Source: Actinomycetota bacterium (GTDB lineage: Bacteria; Planctomycetota; Phycisphaerae; JAACET01). From it: a DNA stretch of 46,275 bases. Made by a program: the position numbers and the translations under genes. The stretch covers positions 1-46,275 of the forward strand of contig JAACET010000003.1 in NCBI GenBank assembly GCA_011682385.1, in the 5' to 3' direction. The notes below the pieces were generated by a model. That model was not told the origin of the DNA, did not search any database, and saw only the letters and a program-made list of their open reading frames with translations. The stretch's first letter is position 1. Each line of letters starts with the position of its first letter. Shown in pieces: positions 19,901 to 27,268 of this stretch.

Positions 19901-20677
19901 ATGGATTATGACATAAGCCAAATACTTCGCAAATGGAAGCACAAGTCCGGAGAAGTGACGGTCCGCTGTATAGCTGGCCGTGATGGCCGGCCCAAGATTC
20001 AGATGCGTCTGGACCTGGGGCTCTTACAGATGGAGCAAGATGGTCGGCCGGACGGTAGACGTCCTCACGGTTGTGAATCGCTGCTGGAATATTACCTGGG
20101 CCGTCTGGATCGTTACAAGATGATTAACGGTGTGGAGATTGGTTTTGAGTTGTCCAAGGAACAATGTGAAACCTTGCGCGAAGAGTCGGTAATGTACTAT
20201 TACCGTTATCTCAGTTTGTTTATTATGGGCCGGTATCACCAGGTCGTCCGGGACACCAACCACAACCTAGCCGTCTTCGATCTGTGCCGAAAGTGTGCCT
20301 CCCGCAAGGTGGACCGCTTTGCTTTGGAGAAGTATCGGCCTTACGTTCTGATGATGAACACCAGGGCTCAGGCCCAGTTGGATATTGACCGGGGCAATTC
20401 GGCTGATGCTCTGCAAACATGTCAGATGGGCATCGAGAGCATTGCTGATTTTTTCAAGCAGATGTCCAGACCCGAACTGGCTGAGAACTCTTCGGAGTTG
20501 GCTATTCTCCAGGCCCTGCGTGAGGATATCCAGCGAAAGATACCCCCCGATCCCGCCAAGGTCCTGCACGCCGACCTGGCCAAGGCCATCGCAGGTGAGC
20601 AGTACGAGAAAGCCGCCGAGCTGCGCGACCGGCTGCGACACCTGAACGGCCCCAATTCACCCTCTGCCCAGAACTAG
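19901..20677 (+). CDS. UVR-motif protein with uncharacterised N-terminal domain
   Basis: C-terminal LHADLAKAIAGEQYEKAAELRDRLRHL resembles the UvrB/UvrC (UVR) motif; start MDYDISQIL at 19901 preferred. Confidence 0.75.
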   Translation: MDYDISQILRKWKHKSGEVTVRCIAGRDGRPKIQMRLDLGLLQMEQDGRPDGRRPHGCESLLEYYLGRLDRYKMINGVEIGFELSKEQCETLREESVMYYYRYLSLFIMGRYHQVVRDTNHNLAVFDLCRKCASRKVDRFALEKYRPYVLMMNTRAQAQLDIDRGNSADALQTCQMGIESIADFFKQMSRPELAENSSELAILQALREDIQRKIPPDPAKVLHADLAKAIAGEQYEKAAELRDRLRHLNGPNSPSAQN

Positions 20678-20774
20678 ACCTCACAGGTCTGTATTGCTCC
20701 TGGTCAAATTGCCCTTGCACCGGTTCTCTGTTCTTGGCACTATATTACCCACACCACCATAGAAGGTATTTGTT

Positions 20775-20831
20775 ATGGCTCTAATCAGTTGTCCGGAATG
20801 TGGAATAAGAAAGGATCGTTATGGCCGTTAA
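20775..20831 (+). CDS. Micro-ORF MALISCPECGIRKDRYGR (zinc-ribbon-like N terminus), overlaps the ArsR start
   Basis: ATG with AGAAGG upstream, 18 codons, TAA at 20829-20831; CPEC motif; absent from ORF track because it is short. Confidence 0.5.
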   Translation: MALISCPECGIRKDRYGR

Positions 20832-21120
20832 TCCTCAAATAATCCATCGTTTTGCTCACGTCATCAAGGAACCTATGCGGGTGCGGATTATATTGGCCCT
20901 GGTCGGAGGACCCAAAACGGTCAATGAGTTGGTGGCCGCTATGGGCCTTAAGCAGCCGACTATCTCCAACCATTTGCGTGTATTAACCGACAATAATATG
21001 GTCAAACGGAGACGTGAAGGCCGAATGGCTTATTATTCATTAACTACCAAGAAGATCGCTCGGGCGCTGGAGTCCATCATGCGAGCCGACACTGACATGC
21101 TGGCCACCAGAGGTAAATAA
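20821..21120 (+). CDS. ArsR-family winged-helix transcriptional regulator
   Basis: PMRVRIILALVGGPKTVNELVAAMGLKQPTISNHLRVLTDNNMVKRRREGRMAYYSL; RBS AAAGGA. Confidence 0.9.
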   Translation: MAVNPQIIHRFAHVIKEPMRVRIILALVGGPKTVNELVAAMGLKQPTISNHLRVLTDNNMVKRRREGRMAYYSLTTKKIARALESIMRADTDMLATRGK

Positions 21121-21145
21121 TGGTCTATGAACCCGCGCCTTCTGC

Positions 21146-21406
21146 CTAGTCAGGCACCACCTTGTAGACCACATCGTGCTCTCTGACATGGTCGGACACC
21201 GTTATACCAATCGAGTCGCCTTTCTTGGCTGTTTGCACCTGTTCGTGTTCGATTTGAATAGACTGGATCGGCTCGGTCAGATCTGTGGTATGTCCTTTGA
21301 TATGGATCGTGTCGCCGACTGCCAATGAGCCGTCAATTAGCTCAATGGTTGCCACCTGGATTTTGCCAAAATAATGGCTTATCTTTCCGATCTGTTCCTC
21401 AGCCAT
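21146..21406 (-). CDS. Translation elongation factor-like (EF-Tu domain 2-like) small protein
   Basis: IGKISHYFGKIQVATIELIDGSLAVGDTIHIKGHTTDLTEPIQSIQIEHEQVQTAKKGDSIGI; SD AGGAGGT. Confidence 0.85.
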   Translation of the reverse strand: MAEEQIGKISHYFGKIQVATIELIDGSLAVGDTIHIKGHTTDLTEPIQSIQIEHEQVQTAKKGDSIGITVSDHVREHDVVYKVVPD

Positions 21407-21519
21407 AGCAGACCTCCTTTTGAATCAAAGCGATATGGCAGCCCCGTATTAACCGTATATATGATATCCGTTTCGTCGGTCCGGACAAGAGAATATTAGC
21501 CTTGCCGGATGGCCCTGTC

Positions 21520-22335
21520 TCAGCTAAACCAACTGCGGAACAGGTCTTCATTGTTGATCGGCGCAAAGATGATAAAAGCAATGTAGGCCCCCGTGACTAT
21601 ATCGTAAACAAGAGTCCCCCGTCGGCAGCGATCAAACACGGATCCATCGCTGGGCTTGCCGGAGTAATCCGGTTGCAGTTTATTTTCTTGAGAGATCTCT
21701 CCGATAGCCCAACGGGTGAATTGGATTCGCCGAAGGCCGGTGAAGAAGGGGAAGACCGCCAATTCCCACAGTACCGCTGGAATCCCCCCGGCAAAGACAG
21801 CTATGGTCAGGGCCGCAGAGCGTTCCCCTCGTTCCCAGTATCCCACCCGACAGGAGCTGATGAAATCTTCCGCCCGGGCCTTGGCGTAACTAATTATCAG
21901 AGCGTTGGCCATTCCTACTGTAGACAAAACTTGATAGGTTAGATTCCCCTGCTGCCCATAATAGATGCCGATTCCCAGAAACAACAGCACATCGCTGTAG
22001 CGGTCTACTACCGAGTCGAGGAATCCCCCGAACGTGGTCGTCTTACCGCCCAGCCGAGCCATGGCTCCATCCAGCATATCCGCTGCCCCGCACAGCACCA
22101 GAAATACTCCTGTCCACAGACGCCAGAAGTTCTCTTGTGCTCCTGCCCCTTGGACCAGACACACAGCCGCCGCCACAGTAAACACCAGGCCCGCCACGGT
22201 TAGTGCGTTGGGGCCTAGGCCCAGCCTTAGCAGACATTTTGCTAACCTATCTCGGCTTTTCGTAAAGCCCAGCCCGATCCATTTACTCAAGCCTGTGCTT
22301 CCGGAGCCCTCTTTGTCTGTGGATGTATTGCCCAC
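21520..22335 (-). CDS. CDP-alcohol phosphatidyltransferase family protein
   Basis: Motif DMLDGAMARLGGKTTTFGGFLDSVVDRYSD, matching DG-x2-AR-x8-G-x3-D-x3-D; multi-TM. Confidence 0.92.
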   Translation of the reverse strand: MGNTSTDKEGSGSTGLSKWIGLGFTKSRDRLAKCLLRLGLGPNALTVAGLVFTVAAAVCLVQGAGAQENFWRLWTGVFLVLCGAADMLDGAMARLGGKTTTFGGFLDSVVDRYSDVLLFLGIGIYYGQQGNLTYQVLSTVGMANALIISYAKARAEDFISSCRVGYWERGERSAALTIAVFAGGIPAVLWELAVFPFFTGLRRIQFTRWAIGEISQENKLQPDYSGKPSDGSVFDRCRRGTLVYDIVTGAYIAFIIFAPINNEDLFRSWFS

Positions 22336-22349
22336 GAGTTTAACCTCTG

Positions 22350-22625
22350 TTACCAGCGTAGACTGAAGTCCGGGAATTCACCGGTCGGTTCCTGTTGGTC
22401 CAGTTCACGCTCCTTGATGTAACTATCCATCTGGCTTTCAACGGCCTGTAGAAAGAGATCCAGCTCGTCGGTCTGTCCCTCTGTAACTACCTGCACGCGC
22501 CCGTCTGCTAGATTACGGACGAATCCTTTCACATCAAATCTGCCGGCAAGACGGCACACGCTGTACCGAAACCCCACCCCCTGCACCTGCCCCCGGTAGT
22601 AGACCGTGTACCTTTGTTTTTTCAT
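22350..22625 (-). CDS. Acylphosphatase
   Basis: YYRGQVQGVGFRYSVCRLAGRFDVKGFVRNLADGRVQVVTEG; ATG at 22625 preferred. Confidence 0.93.
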   Translation of the reverse strand: MKKQRYTVYYRGQVQGVGFRYSVCRLAGRFDVKGFVRNLADGRVQVVTEGQTDELDLFLQAVESQMDSYIKERELDQQEPTGEFPDFSLRW

Positions 22626-22879
22626 AGCCTGTCTCACCTTAGTCGATCGCTCAGACTATCGCCAACCGGGCCTCTGCGTCAACAGCGATCCTGTACGAGT
22701 TGAGCCGGTGGTGCGAGGTCTTCTGTGCAACTTAAGGCCAACGCGTGTGCAAAGTCTTGCTCAGCATGTGATCCTTAAGCAGTCTCGTTTATAGGTCGCA
22801 AGAGACAGAGTTCCCCCTAACCCCCTTTAAATAAACATGTTGCAGGCTATCTTCTTTCGGATGTTTTTTATTCTCTGTT

Positions 22880-22895
22880 AGGCACGGCCTTTGCA
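22880..22895 (+). promoter_or_regulatory. Sigma-54 (-24/-12) promoter
   Basis: AGGCACGGCCTTTGCA against consensus TGGCACG-N4-TTGCW: one mismatch; GG and GC separated by 10 nt. Confidence 0.75.
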
Positions 22896-22939
22896 TTGAT
22901 AAGTAGAGCATAGGAGTAACGTAAGTTAGGGATAAAGTC

Positions 22940-23227
22940 GTGGAGAATGTATCAGTGTTATCAGGTGCGCGTGTGCGCTTTGCGCTATCTCGCGTAGTGT
23001 GTCCGGATTTTGATGAGGTTTGCAGAAAGACTGACTCGAATCTGGAGGTTGAAGGGCGAATCGTATTTCTTTCCGACTACGGAAAAGTTCGGAAGCATTT
23101 TGCGGTCGTTCAGGTCAAAGGAATACATGTGCCCTTGATTGTACCTGTGGAGGAACTCCGGTTGGGCGGTGCTTCCCAAACCCAACCCAGGAAGGTCTCG
23201 ATAAAGAGGAATAGGGCTGTCGGCTGA
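22940..23227 (+). CDS. Hypothetical 95 aa protein
   Basis: ORF directly downstream of the sigma-54 promoter; GTG start; LEVEGRIVFLSDYGKVRKHFAVVQVKGIHVPLIVPVEELRL looks like a small beta-rich fold. Confidence 0.65.
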   Translation: MENVSVLSGARVRFALSRVVCPDFDEVCRKTDSNLEVEGRIVFLSDYGKVRKHFAVVQVKGIHVPLIVPVEELRLGGASQTQPRKVSIKRNRAVG

Positions 23228-23235
23228 GTAATGCA

Positions 23236-23490
23236 GTCCTGACAGGAAGCAATAATAAGCACTCTCTCTCCCCCAGGCTTGGGTTTTTCAGAGAAATGAA
23301 GTTCTCAAGCCTGACTGAAAACATCGGCCGTTGAGTGAGGCCGAGGATATATAGTTTCAAGGTAGTTCTTCCCTTTCATGGGGAAGCAGTATTTGCTCTC
23401 TCTCCTCCAGGCTTGGGTCTTTGTTCTTACACAAGTCTCAAGCCTGATAGAAAACAACGGCTGATGTACTGGCCGATGTATCTTATATAA
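23236..23490 (+). ncRNA. Candidate structured RNA: two tandem units, each with three hairpins
   Basis: Units from about 23236 and 23368, period about 134-137 nt. Shared GAAGCA, TCTCTCTCCYCC, CAGGCTTG...CAAGCCTGA, GAAAACA, CGGC(C/T)...GGCCGA; ends in an intrinsic terminator. Confidence 0.55.
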
Positions 23491-23491
23491 C

Positions 23492-23523
23492 GGGCCCGCC
23501 ATTTGTTGGTGGGCCTTTTTTTT
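23492..23523 (+). terminator. Rho-independent terminator
   Basis: GGCCCGCC-ATTTGTTG-GTGGGCC followed by TTTTTTTT. Confidence 0.92.
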
Positions 23524-23676
23524 GCGACCTGCCGGCTCAGCCTATAATACAGATACACAGGCTGTGCAATTAATTTCCCAAAGAGCCTGATTCGTAGAGT
23601 AGAATCCGGAGGCGTGTTTGTTTGTAACCTCTGTTTCTACAGGGGGTAACGCCAGCAGAGACATGTGCCTTCAGGC

Positions 23677-23692
23677 TGGCACAGCTTTTGCT
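23677..23692 (+). promoter_or_regulatory. Sigma-54 (-24/-12) promoter
   Basis: TGGCACAGCTTTTGCT against consensus TGGCACG-N4-TTGCW: one mismatch; 10 nt between GG and GC. Confidence 0.78.
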
Positions 23693-23823
23693 CATTGTAA
23701 TAAGGATAAAGAGAGGCAAGGGATTGATCTGTATTTCCGTCTCTAGGCCAAATAGGAGAATAAGGCGATTTGGACCGGCCCTTATCTTGGGCCCGGAAGG
23801 CCAGTGAACCTCAGGAGTACCAA

Positions 23824-24306
23824 ATGCAAATACGCGTAGCGAAGAGAGAGGTTGGCGGACGGAAGCTCGCCGCCCGCAGAGGCCTATTTCTTTTCCCCAA
23901 AGGCATAGGACTATTTAAGCTGGCTGCTGGTTTGCTGGCCATTGCATCGGTTTTGTTTTTGGTTCCGGGCTTGAGGCTTTTGGTGCCAGGGCTACAGGAT
24001 ATTGGCACCACCAAGTCCCAGGCCATGCCTGTCAAGGATCCCCAGGAGAAGGTTCCATCCGAGCCTGACACGCAGCAGCCTCACGAGGCCCTCAACTTTG
24101 GAACCGATGAGCTTGGTCTTATTAGCGTTAGCGTTTTGGGGGACAACGGCAGTCTGGGTCTGATACCTGCCACGGTTCAACCAGAACGTCCTTCTTCCGA
24201 TGTCATAGATGTTGGTGACCAGTTGCTGGACCCGCAGGTCTGGCCTCATGTGTTTGGCACGGAGGAGTTATCCCTGGGTCTGGCAGGGGGTAGTCGCGTT
24301 AGATAG
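23824..24306 (+). CDS. Hypothetical single-TM protein
   Basis: ATG at 23824 with CAGGAG upstream; basic N terminus, hydrophobic stretch LFKLAAGLLAIASVLFLVPGLRLLVPGL; repeated FGT(D/E)ELxL in C-terminal half. Confidence 0.65.
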   Translation: MQIRVAKREVGGRKLAARRGLFLFPKGIGLFKLAAGLLAIASVLFLVPGLRLLVPGLQDIGTTKSQAMPVKDPQEKVPSEPDTQQPHEALNFGTDELGLISVSVLGDNGSLGLIPATVQPERPSSDVIDVGDQLLDPQVWPHVFGTEELSLGLAGGSRVR

Positions 24307-24339
24307 ACAAGAGAAGCAGGGAAGAGAAGGAATTGATAA

Positions 24340-24371
24340 CCCCCGGGATATCTCGGGGGTTTGTTTTTTTT
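24340..24371 (+). terminator. Rho-independent terminator
   Basis: CCCCCGGGATATCTCGGGGG followed by TTTGTTTTTTTT. Confidence 0.92.
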
Positions 24372-24453
24372 GCTGCCTGTCTGTCTTCGGCACTACAGCC
24401 ATTCACGCCCAGAATGCCCTGGGCTTGGCTCTGGACGAGTCTGTTAGCTACCG

Positions 24454-24798
24454 ATGCTGGATGAGAATATTCTGGACTATTACCACTTGTGTGACCATGT
24501 TATCGCCAGCAGCCATGTTCTCTACGGCGAGGGAACGGGCCAGGCCCAAACTTGGCGTGAGCAGATGATGGGATATGTGTGGAATCAGGGCTCTCTGGCG
24601 ATGCTGGACAGATTGGGCAATTATCTCCGCTGCCATCGTAGCGGTCCTACGGAGTCATTTTGCGGGACGTTGACAACCCGGCTGAAGGGCCGAGGAATGC
24701 GATGAGACAGGGATAATGCCGAAGCCATGATGGCTCTGGGTAGTCTGTATTACTCCGATTTGTGGAGCGACTACCGGGACCAACAACGAGCCGCCTAA
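24454..24798 (+). pseudogene. Decayed ISKra4-like transposase fragment
   Basis: ILDYYHLCDHVIASSHVLYGEGTGQAQTWREQ... and GPTESFCGTLTTRLKGRGMR*DRDNAEAMMALGSLYYSDLWSDYRDQQRAA; in-frame TGA where W is expected, internal deletion, 5' part missing. Confidence 0.65.
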
Positions 24799-25032
24799 GG
24801 CTGCCAGAAAATCAGGTCGCTCACGATCAAAGTACATCTGCCTAGCCCTGTTTTTGCTTGACAGGGCTCCCTTGGACCAGTAGCTTGCTAGACTTGTTGG
24901 CTGGCGCAGCAAAGCTGAGATGCCTAAGCTGTGCTGGCTCAGAGTGTTGTGACTTTCAGCCCTCTTGGCGCCTTTCTACCATCTCATAGGTGAGTTGGTG
25001 TTAGGCTCCCTGTCCGAAAGGTTTTCTTACTG

Positions 25033-25218
25033 ATGCTGCCTGTACAGAAAAAGAGTAAATCAAAAACGCGTACCCGCCGAGCCCATCACAGTCTATCACG
25101 GGTCGGTTATGTGCTCTGTCCGAAGTGTGGTTCTGCCAAGCTGCCGCACGCGGTTTGCGAAAACTGTGGACTTCTCAACCGCCGGATATCCATGAAAGTG
25201 GCCGAGAAGGGGAAGTAA
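25033..25218 (+). CDS. rpmF: 50S ribosomal protein L32
   Basis: MLPVQKKSKSKTRTRRAHHSL...CPKCGSAKLPHAVCENCG. Confidence 0.93.
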   Translation: MLPVQKKSKSKTRTRRAHHSLSRVGYVLCPKCGSAKLPHAVCENCGLLNRRISMKVAEKGK

Positions 25219-25222
25219 CTCT

Positions 25223-26209
25223 ATGAAGTTAGCAGTTGATGCCATGGGTGGTGACCGGGCTCCTGCGGAGGTGGTTCGCGGTGTTTGCGAAGCACTGGAG
25301 TTCCTCCAGGATGATACCATCGTGCTGGTGGGCAGAGAGCCGGACATCATGGAGCATCTGGCCGGCAGCAATGGTTGGCAGGGCAGGATTGAGATTTTGC
25401 ATGCCGACGAGGTGATCGGTATGGGGGATTCACCTATCAATTCCATTCGACAGAAAAAGGATTCTTCCTTGAATCGCTTGGTGGAGTTAGGGGCTACTGG
25501 ACAGGCTGACGCGGTTATTTCTGCCGGCAACACCGGTGCTTATGTAGCGGCCTGCCAATTGGGCATGCGGACTTTGCCTGGGGTTTTACGACCGGGAATC
25601 GCTGTAGCCATCCCCCGCCCTCAAGGGGTCTCTGTGGTAGCTGATGTTGGTGCAAACGTCGCTTGCAGGCCGCAGCATTTGTATCAATATGCGGTTATGG
25701 CCTCGGTGTATTATGAGAAGCTCTTTCATAAGAAGAACCCTCGGGTCGGATTGATCTCGGTTGGCGAGGAGGCCTCCAAGGGTAACCAACTGGTGCGGGA
25801 GGCTTACGAGCTATGTCAGGCCGATTCAGCGATGAACTTTCTGGGCAATATTGAAGGGCGTGACATTTTCTCCGGCAGTTGTGAGGTCATGATCTGTGAA
25901 GGCTTTGTGGGTAACGTGCTCTTGAAGGTTGTCGAGTCCCTGGTTGGTAACCTCATGGATACTGTCCAGAGCCTGGCCCAGAAGCAGATACCGGAAGCTG
26001 CCGCTGGCCTTGTGCCCATAACTAGGGAAATACAAAGCAGTTATGATTATTCTTTGTATGGCGGGGCGCCGTTGCTGGGCCTGCAAGGATTGAGTATAAA
26101 ATGTCATGGTTCAAGCGGTAGCCAAGCCATAACAAACGCTATACGCACGGCCAGAAATCTGGCTTATGATCACTTGAACGAGCAAATAGTCGAGCGATTA
26201 AACCGATAA
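25223..26209 (+). CDS. plsX: Phosphate acyltransferase PlsX
   Basis: MKLAVDAMGGDRAPAEVVRG, AVISAGNTGA, VADVGANVACRP, YGGAPLLGLQG. Confidence 0.96.
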   Translation: MKLAVDAMGGDRAPAEVVRGVCEALEFLQDDTIVLVGREPDIMEHLAGSNGWQGRIEILHADEVIGMGDSPINSIRQKKDSSLNRLVELGATGQADAVISAGNTGAYVAACQLGMRTLPGVLRPGIAVAIPRPQGVSVVADVGANVACRPQHLYQYAVMASVYYEKLFHKKNPRVGLISVGEEASKGNQLVREAYELCQADSAMNFLGNIEGRDIFSGSCEVMICEGFVGNVLLKVVESLVGNLMDTVQSLAQKQIPEAAAGLVPITREIQSSYDYSLYGGAPLLGLQGLSIKCHGSSGSQAITNAIRTARNLAYDHLNEQIVERLNR

Positions 26210-26222
26210 ATAGGTAACATAT

Positions 26223-27215
26223 ATGACGGACAGACCGGGGGCTACTATTGCCGGCACGGGAAGTTTTGTACCTGAGAAGGTGTTGGCCAACTCTGATTTG
26301 GCCAAGATTGTCGATACCTCCGACGAGTGGATTACTGTTCGCACGGGAATCAAGCAGAGACGCATAGCCTCTGAAGGACAAACCACCGCGACCATGGCAG
26401 TGAAGGCCTGTAGACAAGCTTTGGAAGATGCTGCGGTTGCTGCCGAAGATGTCCAGGCCATTATTTGTGCGACGATTACCCCGGAAATGCCTCTGCCGGC
26501 CACAGCTTGTTTCATACAGGATCAGCTTGGCGCAGCCGGGGCTGCTGCATTTGATATAGCAGCCGCCTGCAGTGGGTTTGTTTATGGTCTGGAAGTCGGC
26601 AAGCTTTTCATTGAGAGTGGCCGGTATGACAATGTCCTGGTAGTCGGCAGCGAGACCCTCAGTCGTATCACCGATTATCAGGATCGTGCCTCATGTATTT
26701 TATTTGGCGACGGCGCAGGGGCGGTCTTGTTGCGTGCTACTAATGATGCTCAGCGGCGAATCCTCTACACTCACCTGGAATCGGACGGTCAGAAGTGGGA
26801 TATGTTGCAGCTTCCCGGTGGCGGATCAAGGTATCCGATGAGCCAGCGGGTACTGGATGAGCGGATGCAATACATGAAGATACAGGGCCGAGCTATATAC
26901 AAATTTGCAGTTAATGCCATGCAGGAGCTGATTGCTGATGCCATGAAGGCCTGTAATCTGTCAGTGGATGACATTAAGCTCATCGTACCCCATCAGGTCA
27001 ATCAACGCATTATCGACTCAGCTATGGAGAAGCTCGGATTCCCTAAGGAGCGGGTCTATGTCAATATTGACCGCTATGGCAATACATCGTCGGCTTCGGT
27101 TCCAATAGCTTTGGATGAAGCCCGGCGGACAGGTAAGATAGGCGCTGGTGATACGCTTGTAATGGTAGCTTTTGGCGGGGGCCTTACCTGGGCCTCCGCA
27201 GTGGCGAGGCTGTAA
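26223..27215 (+). CDS. fabH: 3-oxoacyl-ACP synthase III
   Basis: SDEWITVRTGIKQRRIA, DIAAACSGFVYGLEVG, LIVPHQVNQRIIDSA, VNIDRYGNTSSASVPIALDEA. Confidence 0.96.
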   Translation: MTDRPGATIAGTGSFVPEKVLANSDLAKIVDTSDEWITVRTGIKQRRIASEGQTTATMAVKACRQALEDAAVAAEDVQAIICATITPEMPLPATACFIQDQLGAAGAAAFDIAAACSGFVYGLEVGKLFIESGRYDNVLVVGSETLSRITDYQDRASCILFGDGAGAVLLRATNDAQRRILYTHLESDGQKWDMLQLPGGGSRYPMSQRVLDERMQYMKIQGRAIYKFAVNAMQELIADAMKACNLSVDDIKLIVPHQVNQRIIDSAMEKLGFPKERVYVNIDRYGNTSSASVPIALDEARRTGKIGAGDTLVMVAFGGGLTWASAVARL

Positions 27216-27268
27216 TCGGGACGGCCATAGCAGTTGTTCCGGAATAGTCAGTAGCAAAGAGGAGCCAC

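Noticed and set aside
20734-20753. TTGGCACTATATTACCC as a third sigma-54 promoter
   Set aside because: Has the -24 TGGCAC but lacks the -12 GC at 10-nt spacing
23236-23490. CRISPR-like array
   Set aside because: Only two units of about 135 nt with diverged interior; no short identical repeats with regular spacers and no cas genes
23115-23502. Two overlapping minus-strand ORFs (23115-23360, 23305-23502) with similar peptides (RPMFSVRLEN / QPLFSIRLET)
   Set aside because: Similarity is explained by the tandem nucleotide repeat; they conflict with the plus-strand promoter, gene and terminator order
24655-24912. 85-aa minus-strand ORF over the transposase relic
   Set aside because: Antisense to recognisable transposase remnants; no domain
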